Below the pieces are notes generated by a model. It was not told where the DNA came from. It did no database searches and saw only the letters and a program-made list of their open reading frames with translations. Of a stretch of DNA of 64,000 nucleotides, positions 1 through 8,123 are shown in pieces; within the stretch, counting starts at the first letter, position 1, and each line of letters starts with the position of its first letter. Both the position numbers and the translations under genes were made by a program. Origin of the DNA: Pelolinea submarina. GTDB lineage: Bacteria > Chloroflexota > Anaerolineae > Anaerolineales > Anaerolineaceae. The DNA lies in NCBI RefSeq assembly GCF_003966975.1, contig NZ_AP018437.1, positions 3,100,001 to 3,164,000 on the forward strand, given 5' to 3'.

Positions 1-1311
1 GTGTTCAAGTTCAACATTCCGGCCAACCAGGATATTCTGGAAATCGGCTGCGGCAACGGCGACCTGTTGGCCTATCTGGAGCCCAAATACGGCCTGGGAA
101 TGGATATTTCTCCCAAAATGGTACGGCTGGCCGGGAAACAGCATCCCAACCTGGATTTCATCCAGATGGACGCGCTGGAACTCAGCCTCAAGCGCCAGTT
201 CGACGTAGTGGTCATCTCCGACACCGTCAACGATTTGTGGGACGTGCAAAGCACCCTGGAAAACGTGCACCAGCACCTCAAACCGCACGGCCACCTGGTA
301 CTGAATTTCTACAACCGTTTGTGGGAAATCCCCATCAACCTGGCCGCCAAATTAGGCGTGTCCAAGCCCACCCTGCTGCAAAACTGGCTGACGGTGGAAG
401 ACGTTTCCAACCTGCTCAACCTGGCCGGTTTCGAGCCGGTGCGCGAATGGGTGGAAGTGCTGATGCCCTTCAACATCCCGCTGATCACCCCGCTGTTCAA
501 CAAATTCCTGATCCGCCTATGGCCCTTCAAATTCTTCGCCATGACCCATTTCATGGTGGCGCGCCCCAAACCGGATTGTGAAAAAGTTGAGGACTACAGC
601 GTCAGCGTGATCGTACCCGCCCGCAACGAGGCCGGCAACATCAAAAGGGTATTCGAGGAACTGCCAAAGATTAGCCCGCAAACGGAACTGGTCTTCGTTG
701 AAGGCCATTCCACGGACGACACCTACGACGAGATTCTGCGCCAGATCGAAGCGCACCCGGACATTCCGGCGCGCGCCTTCCGCCAGCCCGGCAAAGGCAA
801 AGGCGACGCGGTGCGCCTGGGATTCACGGAAGCCGAAGGGGACGTGCTCATGATCCTGGACGCCGACCTGACCATGCCGCCGGCCGACCTGCCACGCTTC
901 TACAACGCATTGGCGAGCGGCAAGGGCGACTTCATCAACGGGGTGCGCCTGGTTTACCCCATGGAAAAGCACGCCATGCGCCCGCTCAACCTGATCGGCA
1001 ACAAGGCTTTTACCTTGATTTTTACCTACCTGTTGGGCCAGCCCATTAAGGACACACTGTGCGGTACGAAAGTGCTATGGAAGGAACATTACGAGGAAAT
1101 TCGCGCCAACCGCGCCTATTTCGGCGACTTTGACCCCTTCGGCGATTTCGAGCTGATCTTCGGCGCGGCCAAGCTCAACCTTAAGATCGTGGACATGCCC
1201 ATCCGCTACCGCGAACGCACCTACGGCACCACCAACATCCAGCGCTGGAAACATGGCTGGCTGCTGCTGCGCATGGTGGTTTACGCGGCCGGACGGTTGA
1301 AATTCATCTAG
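1..1311 (+). CDS. SAM methyltransferase-family 2 glycosyltransferase fusion (5' end at window edge)
   Basis: The protein has two enzymatic halves. Residues 1-190 look like a class I SAM-dependent methyltransferase, with motif I EIGCGNGDLL near residues 14-23 and an acidic MDI end to strand 2. Residues 199-436 are a GT-A family 2 glycosyltransferase of the dolichyl-phosphate-mannose-synthase type: VSVIVPARNEAGN opens the nucleotide-binding fold and D287-A-D289 is the metal-binding DXD. No membrane anchor follows. A role in lipid-linked sugar transfer or glycan modification is inferred. The reading frame opens with GTG at the first base of the window, so the true start and ribosome-binding site may lie outside. 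It runs convergently into the epimerase gene, with a 16-bp gap and no visible terminator. Confidence 0.85.
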   Translation: MFKFNIPANQDILEIGCGNGDLLAYLEPKYGLGMDISPKMVRLAGKQHPNLDFIQMDALELSLKRQFDVVVISDTVNDLWDVQSTLENVHQHLKPHGHLVLNFYNRLWEIPINLAAKLGVSKPTLLQNWLTVEDVSNLLNLAGFEPVREWVEVLMPFNIPLITPLFNKFLIRLWPFKFFAMTHFMVARPKPDCEKVEDYSVSVIVPARNEAGNIKRVFEELPKISPQTELVFVEGHSTDDTYDEILRQIEAHPDIPARAFRQPGKGKGDAVRLGFTEAEGDVLMILDADLTMPPADLPRFYNALASGKGDFINGVRLVYPMEKHAMRPLNLIGNKAFTLIFTYLLGQPIKDTLCGTKVLWKEHYEEIRANRAYFGDFDPFGDFELIFGAAKLNLKIVDMPIRYRERTYGTTNIQRWKHGWLLLRMVVYAAGRLKFI

Positions 1312-1327
1312 TCCCCCTCATTCAGAG

Positions 1328-2260
1328 TTATTCGTCTTTGTGGAAACGCGGGTCTTCCGCGATGGTGCGGGTTAAGCCCTCGACCAGGCTGACCTTGGGT
1401 TTGTAGCCCAGCTTCTTTTCCGCCAATCCCAAATCGGCTCGCATGCGCGAAGGGCCGCTGTCGTGTGTCTTATTGGTTACGATCTCAGGTTTAGCCTTGG
1501 TGATATCCAGCACATGCTTGATCACTTCCGACACGGAAGTTTCCTTGCCGCTGCCGACGTTGATAATCAGGCGTTTAATGTCCGGAATGGTAGCCGCGCT
1601 GGACATGGCATCCACCACATCATCAATGTAAACGTAATCGCGCGTCTGTTTGCCGTCCCCATGCACCACGATGGTGCCATGGTCGATGGCCTGGCGGATG
1701 CAGTAGGGAATGACCGGCGCGTTGGTGGGTGGCAGGCGCTGCCCCGGCCCATACGCATTAAACACGCGCAGGCAGACCGTTTCAATGCCCCACAGATCAC
1801 CGATAGTTCGGATGTAGTATTCAGCAGATAATTTGGAAACCGCGTAAGGTGAACGCGGGTTGGGCCGGCAGGATTCACGCACCGGCTGGGTTTTCTGGTT
1901 TCCGTAAATCGTACCGGAGGAGATAAAGACCACCCGGCGCACACCTACATCGCGCATGGCCTCCATTAAAGTCACAGTTCCCCCAACATTGACCTGGTTG
2001 TATTCGCGCGGGTAGAGCACCGATTCCGGCACAATCACACGCGCCGCCAGATGGTAGACGCAGTCCACCTCCTGTAAAAGCGACCATAATTTTGGCCGGT
2101 CGTTGACATCTCCCCGCACCAGATGCACTTCCGGTGATAATCTTTCAGGATCCCCTGTGGACAAATCGTCCAGACCTACTACCCGATGTCCCTCCTGGAT
2201 GAGCCTGTTCGCTAAAGGCGCGCCCAGAAACCCCGCAGCTCCCGTAATTAAAAATCGCAT
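1328..2260 (-). CDS. NAD-dependent epimerase/dehydratase (extended SDR, UDP-glucose 4-epimerase-like)
   Basis: This 310-residue protein is an extended short-chain dehydrogenase acting on nucleotide sugars. The Rossmann motif TGAAGFLG sits at residues 6-13, the acidic residue after strand 2 is in GLDDLSTG, and the catalytic YxxxK is YAVSK near residue 145. A C-terminal substrate domain follows. Length and motifs match GalE/RfbB-like epimerases and dehydratases; the exact sugar cannot be read from sequence. It probably supplies precursors for glycan assembly, consistent with the glycosyltransferase fusion converging on it. The ATG start is supported by the immediately following MRFLITGAAG; the upstream ribosome-binding site is weak. 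Confidence 0.85.
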   Translation of the reverse strand: MRFLITGAAGFLGAPLANRLIQEGHRVVGLDDLSTGDPERLSPEVHLVRGDVNDRPKLWSLLQEVDCVYHLAARVIVPESVLYPREYNQVNVGGTVTLMEAMRDVGVRRVVFISSGTIYGNQKTQPVRESCRPNPRSPYAVSKLSAEYYIRTIGDLWGIETVCLRVFNAYGPGQRLPPTNAPVIPYCIRQAIDHGTIVVHGDGKQTRDYVYIDDVVDAMSSAATIPDIKRLIINVGSGKETSVSEVIKHVLDITKAKPEIVTNKTHDSGPSRMRADLGLAEKKLGYKPKVSLVEGLTRTIAEDPRFHKDE

Positions 2261-2364
2261 ATTTACCGCCAGTGGAAAGTCTAAGTACTCTGCATTATAG
2301 CATATCGATCTTTTTAAGATATGCGATAATAATTTAAAAATATTTGATATAGGGAAGAGAGCTC

Positions 2365-2943
2365 ATGAAAATAACCATGGATAGCCTGGATTTTTACCCG
2401 CTGACCCCTCAGCGTTGGGATGATTTTATAGAATTATTCAACACCAGCAGCGTTTGCCGCGCCTGTTGTTGCATGTTCTGGCGCGAAACACGCCAGGAAT
2501 TTGGTGTGAATTGCCGCAATAAGGGAGAAGGCAACCGCCAGGCCATGCGCGCGCTGGTGGATTCCGGCATGGTCCCCGGCATCCTGGGTTACCGCGAGAA
2601 TGCCCCGCTGGTGTGGTGCTCCATTGCGCCGCGCGAGGATTACGCTTCATTGGAACGCTCTCTCACCCTGAAACGCCTGGACGGGCAGCCGGTTTGGTCA
2701 ATCGTGTGTTTCTACATTGCCAAATCCGCCCGCAATAGCGGGTTGATGACGGCAGCCATTCGCGCGGCGGTGGAATATGCCCGCCAAAATGGCGCGCGCA
2801 TTGTGGAAGCCTACCCGAAGGACGTCCATACCCGCCGTTCCTCCGACGACCTGTACATGGGAAATTTGAGCGCTTTTCTCAAAGCCGGCTTTGTCGAATT
2901 GGAAACACGCGGCACACACAAGTTCGTGCGGCTCTCGTTATAG
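2365..2943 (+). CDS. GNAT-family N-acetyltransferase
   Basis: A 192-residue cytosolic protein with GNAT architecture: a central IVCFYIAKSARNSGLM segment (strand 4 plus the acetyl-CoA loop) is followed by a helix AAIRAAVEYARQNG and a C-terminal strand region ending in a TRGTHKFVRL stretch. The N-terminal region contains an unusual Cys cluster, CRACCCMFW near residues 31-39, which some poorly described GNAT subfamilies carry. The substrate is unknown. The ATG is preceded by a GGGAAGAGA ribosome-binding site about 5 nt upstream; a second in-frame ATG lies four codons later. It is divergent from the epimerase gene. Confidence 0.75.
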   Translation: MKITMDSLDFYPLTPQRWDDFIELFNTSSVCRACCCMFWRETRQEFGVNCRNKGEGNRQAMRALVDSGMVPGILGYRENAPLVWCSIAPREDYASLERSLTLKRLDGQPVWSIVCFYIAKSARNSGLMTAAIRAAVEYARQNGARIVEAYPKDVHTRRSSDDLYMGNLSAFLKAGFVELETRGTHKFVRLSL

Positions 2944-3033
2944 ATTTCAGCCAATCCTGCAGAAAATGCCAACCAGGGGGAGAAGGAATAGAATCAGGTA
3001 CAATTATCCCCGCTAATTCTCAACGAGGTAAGA

Positions 3034-4347
3034 ATGCATTTAAAACAAACCAGATTACTTCTCGCAATATTATTGGCAGCCATGCTGTTGTTGAACTCTT
3101 CGGTAGTCCTCGCCCAGGGCGAAGGCGAACAGGAGCCCACCCAACCGGCTGACCAATCCATGGATGAAACCGAGACCGTCATATCCGAGACACCTGCTGC
3201 CGAAAGTGTGGAACCCACGCCGACGGAAGCACAGCCCACCCCTGAGCCGACCCCGGCGCTGCCGGATTATTATGAAACTTATGAGGGCCTGCCTGTCTGC
3301 GCGCCGGGCGTCTACCTGATCGCGCCAACCGACTGCCTGCCAATGGGCCCTTCCGAAACGCTCACCAATTGGGCGCGTCAAGGTATTCACATTCCCGCGC
3401 AGCCGTTGATCGCGTCGCATCCGGACGCCAGCTACCTGCCGGTGGATAGAAATTATGCCAAACTGAACGTAGCCCCCGGGGTTCAGGCCGCCTGGTATCC
3501 CAGTTTGGATGCCGCCATCACCGGATGGGGTGCTTCCAATTATGTGCCCATCGGGAATACGCTGTATGTCTCTTACGATAACATTTCCTACAATGGCAAT
3601 GATGCCTATGTGCAGAATGAATACGGAGAATGGATCCGCGCTTCACCCACCAATTACTCCTCCTTCTCCGGCTTGTTGTTTGATCAGAAACCCGATAACG
3701 ATTTCGGTTGGATTATCGATGTGGTCAACCCGCGCAGAGAACCCAGTTATTTAGCTGCGGTCGTGAAAAAGGAACTGGTCCGTAATACGGTAGTTCAAGT
3801 GTACGACCAGATTGAAGCCGAAGGCACCACCTGGTATATGATCGGTATCGGTGAATGGGTGGAAGCCCGCGCATTAAAAGTGGTATCTCCCAACCAAACC
3901 GCGCCGGAAGGTGTGGACAACGGCCGCTGGATTTATGTTGACCTGCTTCAACAGACCCTGAGCGTGTTTGAAGATAACCAGCTAAGATTTGCCACCATTG
4001 TCGCCACCGGTTATGAACCTTATTACACCCAACCCGGATTGTTCCAGATCCGCGAGAAAAAAGATTACGAGACCATGACAGGAGCGTTTGCCACAGGAAA
4101 GACGGATTATTACCTGCTGGAGGACGTGCCCTGGACCATGTACTATGACGGCCCGCGCGCCCTGCACGGCGCTTATTGGCGCGCCTTGTTCGGCTACGAA
4201 CAGTCGCACGGCTGCGTCAACCTGTCCATTACCGACGCGCACTGGTTGTATGACTGGGCCGAGGTGGGCGATTGGGTATCCGTCATTGACCCCAGCGGCG
4301 CGACACCCACCGACCCGTCCTTCTACACGGTCAACGCCGCGTTCTAA
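3034..4347 (+). CDS. Secreted L,D-transpeptidase (YkuD domain)
   Basis: A 437-residue exported protein. Residues 1-27 form a signal peptide, followed by a Glu/Pro/Thr-rich linker to about residue 85, a middle region with SH3-like strands, and a C-terminal YkuD catalytic domain from about residue 290. The catalytic motif is SHGCVNLS with nucleophile C394 and H392. In this family the enzyme makes 3-3 peptidoglycan cross-links or attaches ligands to peptidoglycan outside the membrane. The linker is typical of wall-spanning proteins. The start is supported by a GAGGTAAG site 5 nt upstream. A strong terminator follows, so it is probably monocistronic. Confidence 0.88.
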   Translation: MHLKQTRLLLAILLAAMLLLNSSVVLAQGEGEQEPTQPADQSMDETETVISETPAAESVEPTPTEAQPTPEPTPALPDYYETYEGLPVCAPGVYLIAPTDCLPMGPSETLTNWARQGIHIPAQPLIASHPDASYLPVDRNYAKLNVAPGVQAAWYPSLDAAITGWGASNYVPIGNTLYVSYDNISYNGNDAYVQNEYGEWIRASPTNYSSFSGLLFDQKPDNDFGWIIDVVNPRREPSYLAAVVKKELVRNTVVQVYDQIEAEGTTWYMIGIGEWVEARALKVVSPNQTAPEGVDNGRWIYVDLLQQTLSVFEDNQLRFATIVATGYEPYYTQPGLFQIREKKDYETMTGAFATGKTDYYLLEDVPWTMYYDGPRALHGAYWRALFGYEQSHGCVNLSITDAHWLYDWAEVGDWVSVIDPSGATPTDPSFYTVNAAF

Positions 4348-4368
4348 ACATAAACGATCGAAAAAAAG

Positions 4369-4402
4369 AAAGAAGCTCCTGCCAAAGCAGGAGCTTCTTT
4401 TT
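4369..4402. terminator. Bidirectional rho-independent terminator
   Basis: A perfect 14-bp stem (4369-4382 with 4387-4400) around a CAAA loop, with T-runs on the plus side and a T-rich run on the minus side as well. It ends the L,D-transpeptidase transcript and is well placed to end the opposing ccdA transcript. Confidence 0.85.
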
Positions 4403-4709
4403 GTCTCTGGTCAATCAGTCACACACCCGGATGGTGCAAGTGAATATGCGATCCACAAGTCCTCACTTAAGTAGGTCACACATTCTTGTGTGACATTATC
4501 CTGGCAAAAAAAAACGCCATTAATTTTTTCGGCGAGATTGGAATCCCGCCCCACGATAACACTCACTGCGTAGGGTGCGGTCCTACCTGTACTCATGTCG
4601 TTGGAGTAAACGCACCTGTCACATAGTCATCCTTCAAATTTTCTACGCAGGTCAGGCATTCCATTCACCTGTGCCCTACGGGGTATGCCTGACTTACAAC
4701 AACATTCTT
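4403..4709. other. Intergenic region between L,D-transpeptidase and ccdA with inverted repeats
   Basis: No confident gene. It contains an 8-bp perfect palindrome (4475-4482 with 4487-4494, TTCT loop) and a 9-bp inverted repeat (4651-4659 with 4685-4693). A short minus-strand reading frame with natural-looking composition is listed separately. On the minus strand this is the 3' region downstream of ccdA. Confidence 0.4.
4411..4596 (-). pseudogene. Possible gene remnant or small Cys-containing ORF downstream of ccdA
   Basis: A 61-codon frame with protein-like composition, including FFCQDNVTQECVTYLS and a final GCVTD. It stops 9 nt before the bidirectional terminator that would also end the ccdA transcript. 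There is no ribosome-binding site before the ATG and no recognisable family. In the same frame upstream, the sequence stays readable for 12 more codons, with two further Cys, before a stop. This suits the decayed 3' end of a gene better than an intact small gene. Function unknown. Confidence 0.22.
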
Positions 4710-5396
4710 TTAGAAATAGGCTGCACTGATACTGGCCCAATTGATGATCAAGTCGTAAATCCCCAATCCCAGTATCAGCAGGCCGCTGACAAGGTTGACC
4801 CAACGGCTGTGGCGCGCGAAGAAAATCGTGATGGGCCGCTGCAGCGCACCGCCCAACAGGGACAGCACCAGCAGCGGCAGCCCAAAGCCCAACCCGAACC
4901 AGAAGAAGGTCGCCACGCGCGCCAGCAGCAAGGTTGATTTCAGACTTAGCGCGAAGATGGAGATCACCAGCGGGCCGGAGCAGGGAAAGGCAATCGGGCC
5001 ATACAGTAAGCCGTACAGGAAAGCGTTGGCAAAGGGATGCGCCAGGGCCGGTACATGGATCTGCGGCAGCTGTTTAAAGGGATTGATGTTTAAGATCAGC
5101 ATCACACCCAGAACAATCAAAATCAGATCGACCAGCGGTACCACCACCGACAACACCCGGCTGATGGAGAGCGACAACAACGAGATCGCAAACCCCATGA
5201 TCAGCATCATGACCAGCACGCCCAGCAGGACGAAAAAGCCCAGGAAAACTGTGCGCGTGCGGCTTTTCTCGTCCTGCGCCCGGCCCTGGTTGGCGCTTAG
5301 ATACGCCAGGTAGCCCGGGTAGAGTGGAAAGACGCATGGGCTGGTAGTGGCCAGCAAACCGATGCCGATGGCCGTAATAATTTGTGACAGGTCCAA
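4710..5396 (-). CDS. ccdA: CcdA/DsbD-type transmembrane thiol-disulfide carrier
   Basis: A 228-residue polytopic membrane protein with about six hydrophobic segments. The two conserved Cys motifs of the family are present: C21 in TTSPCVFPLYPGYL and C139 in IAFPCSGPLV. In CcdA/DsbD proteins these cysteines carry electrons from cytosolic thioredoxin across the membrane to extracytoplasmic thioredoxin-like partners, for cytochrome c maturation or protein thiol repair. The gene starts only 3 nt after the stop of the TlpA-like lipoprotein gene, so the two are almost certainly cotranscribed and act as a pair. Confidence 0.9.
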   Translation of the reverse strand: MDLSQIITAIGIGLLATTSPCVFPLYPGYLAYLSANQGRAQDEKSRTRTVFLGFFVLLGVLVMMLIMGFAISLLSLSISRVLSVVVPLVDLILIVLGVMLILNINPFKQLPQIHVPALAHPFANAFLYGLLYGPIAFPCSGPLVISIFALSLKSTLLLARVATFFWFGLGFGLPLLVLSLLGGALQRPITIFFARHSRWVNLVSGLLILGLGIYDLIINWASISAAYF

Positions 5397-5399
5397 ACT

Positions 5400-6056
5400 T
5401 TAACCCTCGTTCAGAAAAGGTTCAAGCGCGCCTTGCAAATCTGCCGCGCTTTTAATGCCAAAGGGCAGCAAATGAGCCTGCCCCTGCCGGTCAATGATCA
5501 ACATGGGCGTTGAAGGCGGATTGAGATATTGCGCGCCATACAAACTGCTGATCTCGTTGATCAATTCTTCCGATGCTACCACATATCGCCAATCAAAGCC
5601 GTGCTGCTGCGTGTAATTCTGCAGGGTGGCGCTGTCCTCATTGGGATCGATATCAATAGCCAGACTGACAAAATCATCGCGCGGGCCCAAAGTTTCCAGC
5701 AGCTGACTGACTTCCTGCTGCTGCTTCAAGCAATTGGAACACCAAACCGCCATGGTTTCCACCAGTACGACCTTGCCCTGCTCATTATTCAGGTTGAAAG
5801 TTGTTCCATTGTTGATGTCCGTCAATTCCCATTCATACCAATCCGGGGTTTCCATGCCGGTTTCATCCGTCATGGCTTCCGGCGACTCATCCATCATAGC
5901 ATCGCTGCTCGCTTCTTCCATGGGAACAGCTTCCGCCACCATCTCTTGCGGCTGCGCGGGCTCGACAGCGTGTTGTTGGGAAGGGCTTGCGCAACCCGCG
6001 GCAAGGACTGCTAAAAAGGCAATGGCCAGCCAGGGGCTAATTTTTTGTATATTCAT
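5400..6056 (-). CDS. TlpA/thioredoxin-like redox lipoprotein
   Basis: A 218-residue exported protein. The signal peptide ends in the lipobox LAAGC (C22), followed by a Met/Glu/Ala-rich linker to about residue 70 and then a thioredoxin fold. The active-site motif is W105-C106-S-N-C109. It is predicted to sit on the outer face of the cytoplasmic membrane as a thiol-disulfide reductase fed by the CcdA carrier encoded immediately downstream. A GGAGGT ribosome-binding site lies 5 nt before the ATG. The Met-rich linker might also bind copper, but that is speculative. Confidence 0.85.
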   Translation of the reverse strand: MNIQKISPWLAIAFLAVLAAGCASPSQQHAVEPAQPQEMVAEAVPMEEASSDAMMDESPEAMTDETGMETPDWYEWELTDINNGTTFNLNNEQGKVVLVETMAVWCSNCLKQQQEVSQLLETLGPRDDFVSLAIDIDPNEDSATLQNYTQQHGFDWRYVVASEELINEISSLYGAQYLNPPSTPMLIIDRQGQAHLLPFGIKSAADLQGALEPFLNEG

Positions 6057-6168
6057 AACACCTCCGTATGGTTTATATTGTCCTCGATAGCCTGCCGGTC
6101 AAGTATTAAGGATTTATAAATAAAAGGGTTGATTATCCCTCATTTTTTTTACGCCACTCTCTCGATAC

Positions 6169-6250
6169 TGTCATCGCGAGGAGTTTGCCCACATGCATTT
6201 CTGTGGGCAAGCGACGTTCGCGAAGCATTCCCCCCGGGGAAGGCGATCTC
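6169..6250 (+). repeat. Dispersed repeat TGTCAT..CGAG..GCGAAGCATTCCCC..ATCTC, copy 1
   Basis: It begins TGTCATCGCGAGGAG, contains the core GCGAAGCATTCCCC, and ends GGCGATCTC. The element at 6321-6405 is its inverted partner, and related copies lie at 47211-47439. The gene-free position and variable middle suggest a small non-coding mobile or structural repeat. Confidence 0.6.
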
Positions 6251-6320
6251 AGTTCGCTGCTTATATTTTTCATGCCTCTCCTAGCTTTTCTTTTCTTCGA
6301 TTAATATTAAACACACAGCT

Positions 6321-6405
6321 GAGATTGCTCCCTCCAAGAGGGTGCTTCGCGATTCCCCAGGGGAATGCTTCGCGATCGCCCGCATTTCGCGGGCTCGCAA
6401 TGACA
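6321..6405 (-). repeat. Dispersed repeat, copy 2 (inverted relative to copy 1)
   Basis: Read on the minus strand it begins TGTCATTGCGAG, contains a GCCCGCGAAATGCGGGC hairpin and the core CGCGAAGCATTCCCC, and ends GCAATCTC. With copy 1 it could form a large cruciform or a folded transcript. Confidence 0.6.
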
Positions 6406-6572
6406 GTTCCTTTTTCTCATACTCTATTTTTCAATCTTGATCTATATAATTTCCTTTTGAATTATTCTGTCATTTTTATCAAAAACCTTCTGTATTACCC
6501 TCCATCCTCCATCTGGGTAGCGAGTGTTTTTTTATTTCGGCCAACCCGCTCTCAATTCGCTAAAGCGTTAAC

Positions 6573-6603
6573 AAAAAAGCCCGCCGTGTTTGGCGGGCTT
6601 TGC
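6573..6603 (-). terminator. Rho-independent terminator of the serA-M32 operon
   Basis: A 9-bp GC-rich stem (AAGCCCGCC, 6577-6585, with 6592-6600), followed on the minus strand by a run of T. It lies 18 nt after the stop of the carboxypeptidase gene. Confidence 0.8.
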
Positions 6604-6620
6604 TTTCATCAGTTTCTGGA

Positions 6621-8123
6621 TCAGAGGGAATAAATATCCTTGAATTTCTTATCAAGATAGCGCATAAAGGGTTCCGGTGTGATCTTCGATCCGGTAACTT
6701 TCTGCACCAATTCCTGCGGTTCAAACTTGGCGCCGTAGACATGCACATTTTCGCGCAGCCAATTGAGGATAACGGCGAAGTTGGCGTTTTCCACCTGAGC
6801 TTCCACATCCGGGATATCCTGTTCCATGCGTTCCCATAACTGCGCGGATACCAGGTTGCCCAGCGCGTAGGTCGGGAAATACCCAAATCCGCCGAAGGAC
6901 CAGTGTACGTCCTGCAAGACGCCTTGAGCGTTATCGGGCGGAACAATACCGAGGTAATCCTTGAATTTCGCGTTCCAGGCTTCCGGCGCGTCTTTGGCTT
7001 TCAAACTGCCTTCCATTAGCGCGATTTCCATTTCCAGGCGCAGCATGATATGCAGGTTATAAGTGGCTTCATCAGCCTCCACACGAATTAAAGAGGGTTC
7101 CACCGCATTGACCGCCTTATAGAACATTTCCGCGGTTACATTACCCAATTGGCTGGGGAAAAGCTCCTGCAGGCGCGGATAGAAATGTTTCCAAAATGCG
7201 CGTGAGCGGCCCACCAGGTTTTCCCACAAGCGCGACTGCGATTCATGCACGGCCATGGAAGCACCGGCGCCCAGGGGCGTGCGGTTGTACTTCTTGGCAA
7301 TACCCAACTCATACAGCGCGTGCCCGCATTCATGCATGGTGCCGAACATGGCTGTGGGCAGGAACTTGGTATTGAAGCGCGTGGTGATGCGCACATCGTT
7401 CAAGCCAAAACCGGTGGTGAAGGGATGCACGGATTTATCCTGCCGCCCATGATTCCAGTCATAGCCAAACTTGGAGATCACTTCCACGCCGAAATCCAAT
7501 TGGGCTTTTTCGGGGTATTCCAGGAAGAGGAATGATTTTTCAACCTGCGGTTTCTCGGCGATAGCTTTGATTAGCTCCACCTGTTTGGGGCGCAGCGCGT
7601 TGAAAATCGCCTGGACATCGGCCGTCTTCATCCCCGGTTCATAGTCATCCAGAAGCGGATCATAGACGTGATCCCAGGGCTTGAAGAAATCTGCGTATTG
7701 CTGGCGCAAACCGATTAATTGTTCCAGGTAGGGTTGGAAGATACTGAAATCCGATTCCGCTCTGGATTTCTCCCATACCGATTGCGCCACGGTGGAAACA
7801 CGCGCGAATTCACTGACGAATTCCGCGGATACCTTGGTAGCCTTATCATAATTATGCTTGGCCACTTTGATCAGGCGGGCATAGTCGGAATCCGCATCCA
7901 TCTGCTTGGTTGTTTGCGTTAAATCCTCCAGCAAATTACCAATCTCGTCGGAAGTCGATTTAGCATGCAAAATCTGCTCGATCGTGGCAATTTGCTCGCC
8001 GCGGTCTTCCGCAGCGCCCGCGGGCATATTCACCAATTGGTCCCAGTTCAATAAAGCGCTGGTTGCGCCCAAATCGGCAATTTCCGCTAACAGACTCTTT
8101 AACTTTGCCAGTTTCTCTTCCAT
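6621..8123 (-). CDS. Carboxypeptidase Taq-type metallopeptidase (family M32)
   Basis: A 500-residue cytosolic zinc carboxypeptidase. All M32 signatures are visible: HPF near residue 233, DVRITTR near 243, the zinc site HECGH near 264-268, HESQSRLWEN near 292, and a late LQDVHWS motif. Members remove C-terminal residues from peptides with broad specificity. The ATG at 8123 is preferred over the TTG one codon upstream because GGGAG lies 6 nt before it. The gene begins 25 nt after the dehydrogenase stop, so both are probably one operon, ended by the terminator at 6573-6603. Confidence 0.92.
   Translation of the reverse strand: MEEKLAKLKSLLAEIADLGATSALLNWDQLVNMPAGAAEDRGEQIATIEQILHAKSTSDEIGNLLEDLTQTTKQMDADSDYARLIKVAKHNYDKATKVSAEFVSEFARVSTVAQSVWEKSRAESDFSIFQPYLEQLIGLRQQYADFFKPWDHVYDPLLDDYEPGMKTADVQAIFNALRPKQVELIKAIAEKPQVEKSFLFLEYPEKAQLDFGVEVISKFGYDWNHGRQDKSVHPFTTGFGLNDVRITTRFNTKFLPTAMFGTMHECGHALYELGIAKKYNRTPLGAGASMAVHESQSRLWENLVGRSRAFWKHFYPRLQELFPSQLGNVTAEMFYKAVNAVEPSLIRVEADEATYNLHIMLRLEMEIALMEGSLKAKDAPEAWNAKFKDYLGIVPPDNAQGVLQDVHWSFGGFGYFPTYALGNLVSAQLWERMEQDIPDVEAQVENANFAVILNWLRENVHVYGAKFEPQELVQKVTGSKITPEPFMRYLDKKFKDIYSL

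Larger units (their letters stand above)
6057..6572. other. Intergenic region carrying an inverted pair of dispersed repeats
   Basis: About 500 bp with no supported gene. It carries the promoter region of the tlpA-ccdA operon at its left end and two oppositely oriented copies of a dispersed repeat, listed separately at 6169-6250 and 6321-6405. The rest is AT-rich and featureless. Confidence 0.5.
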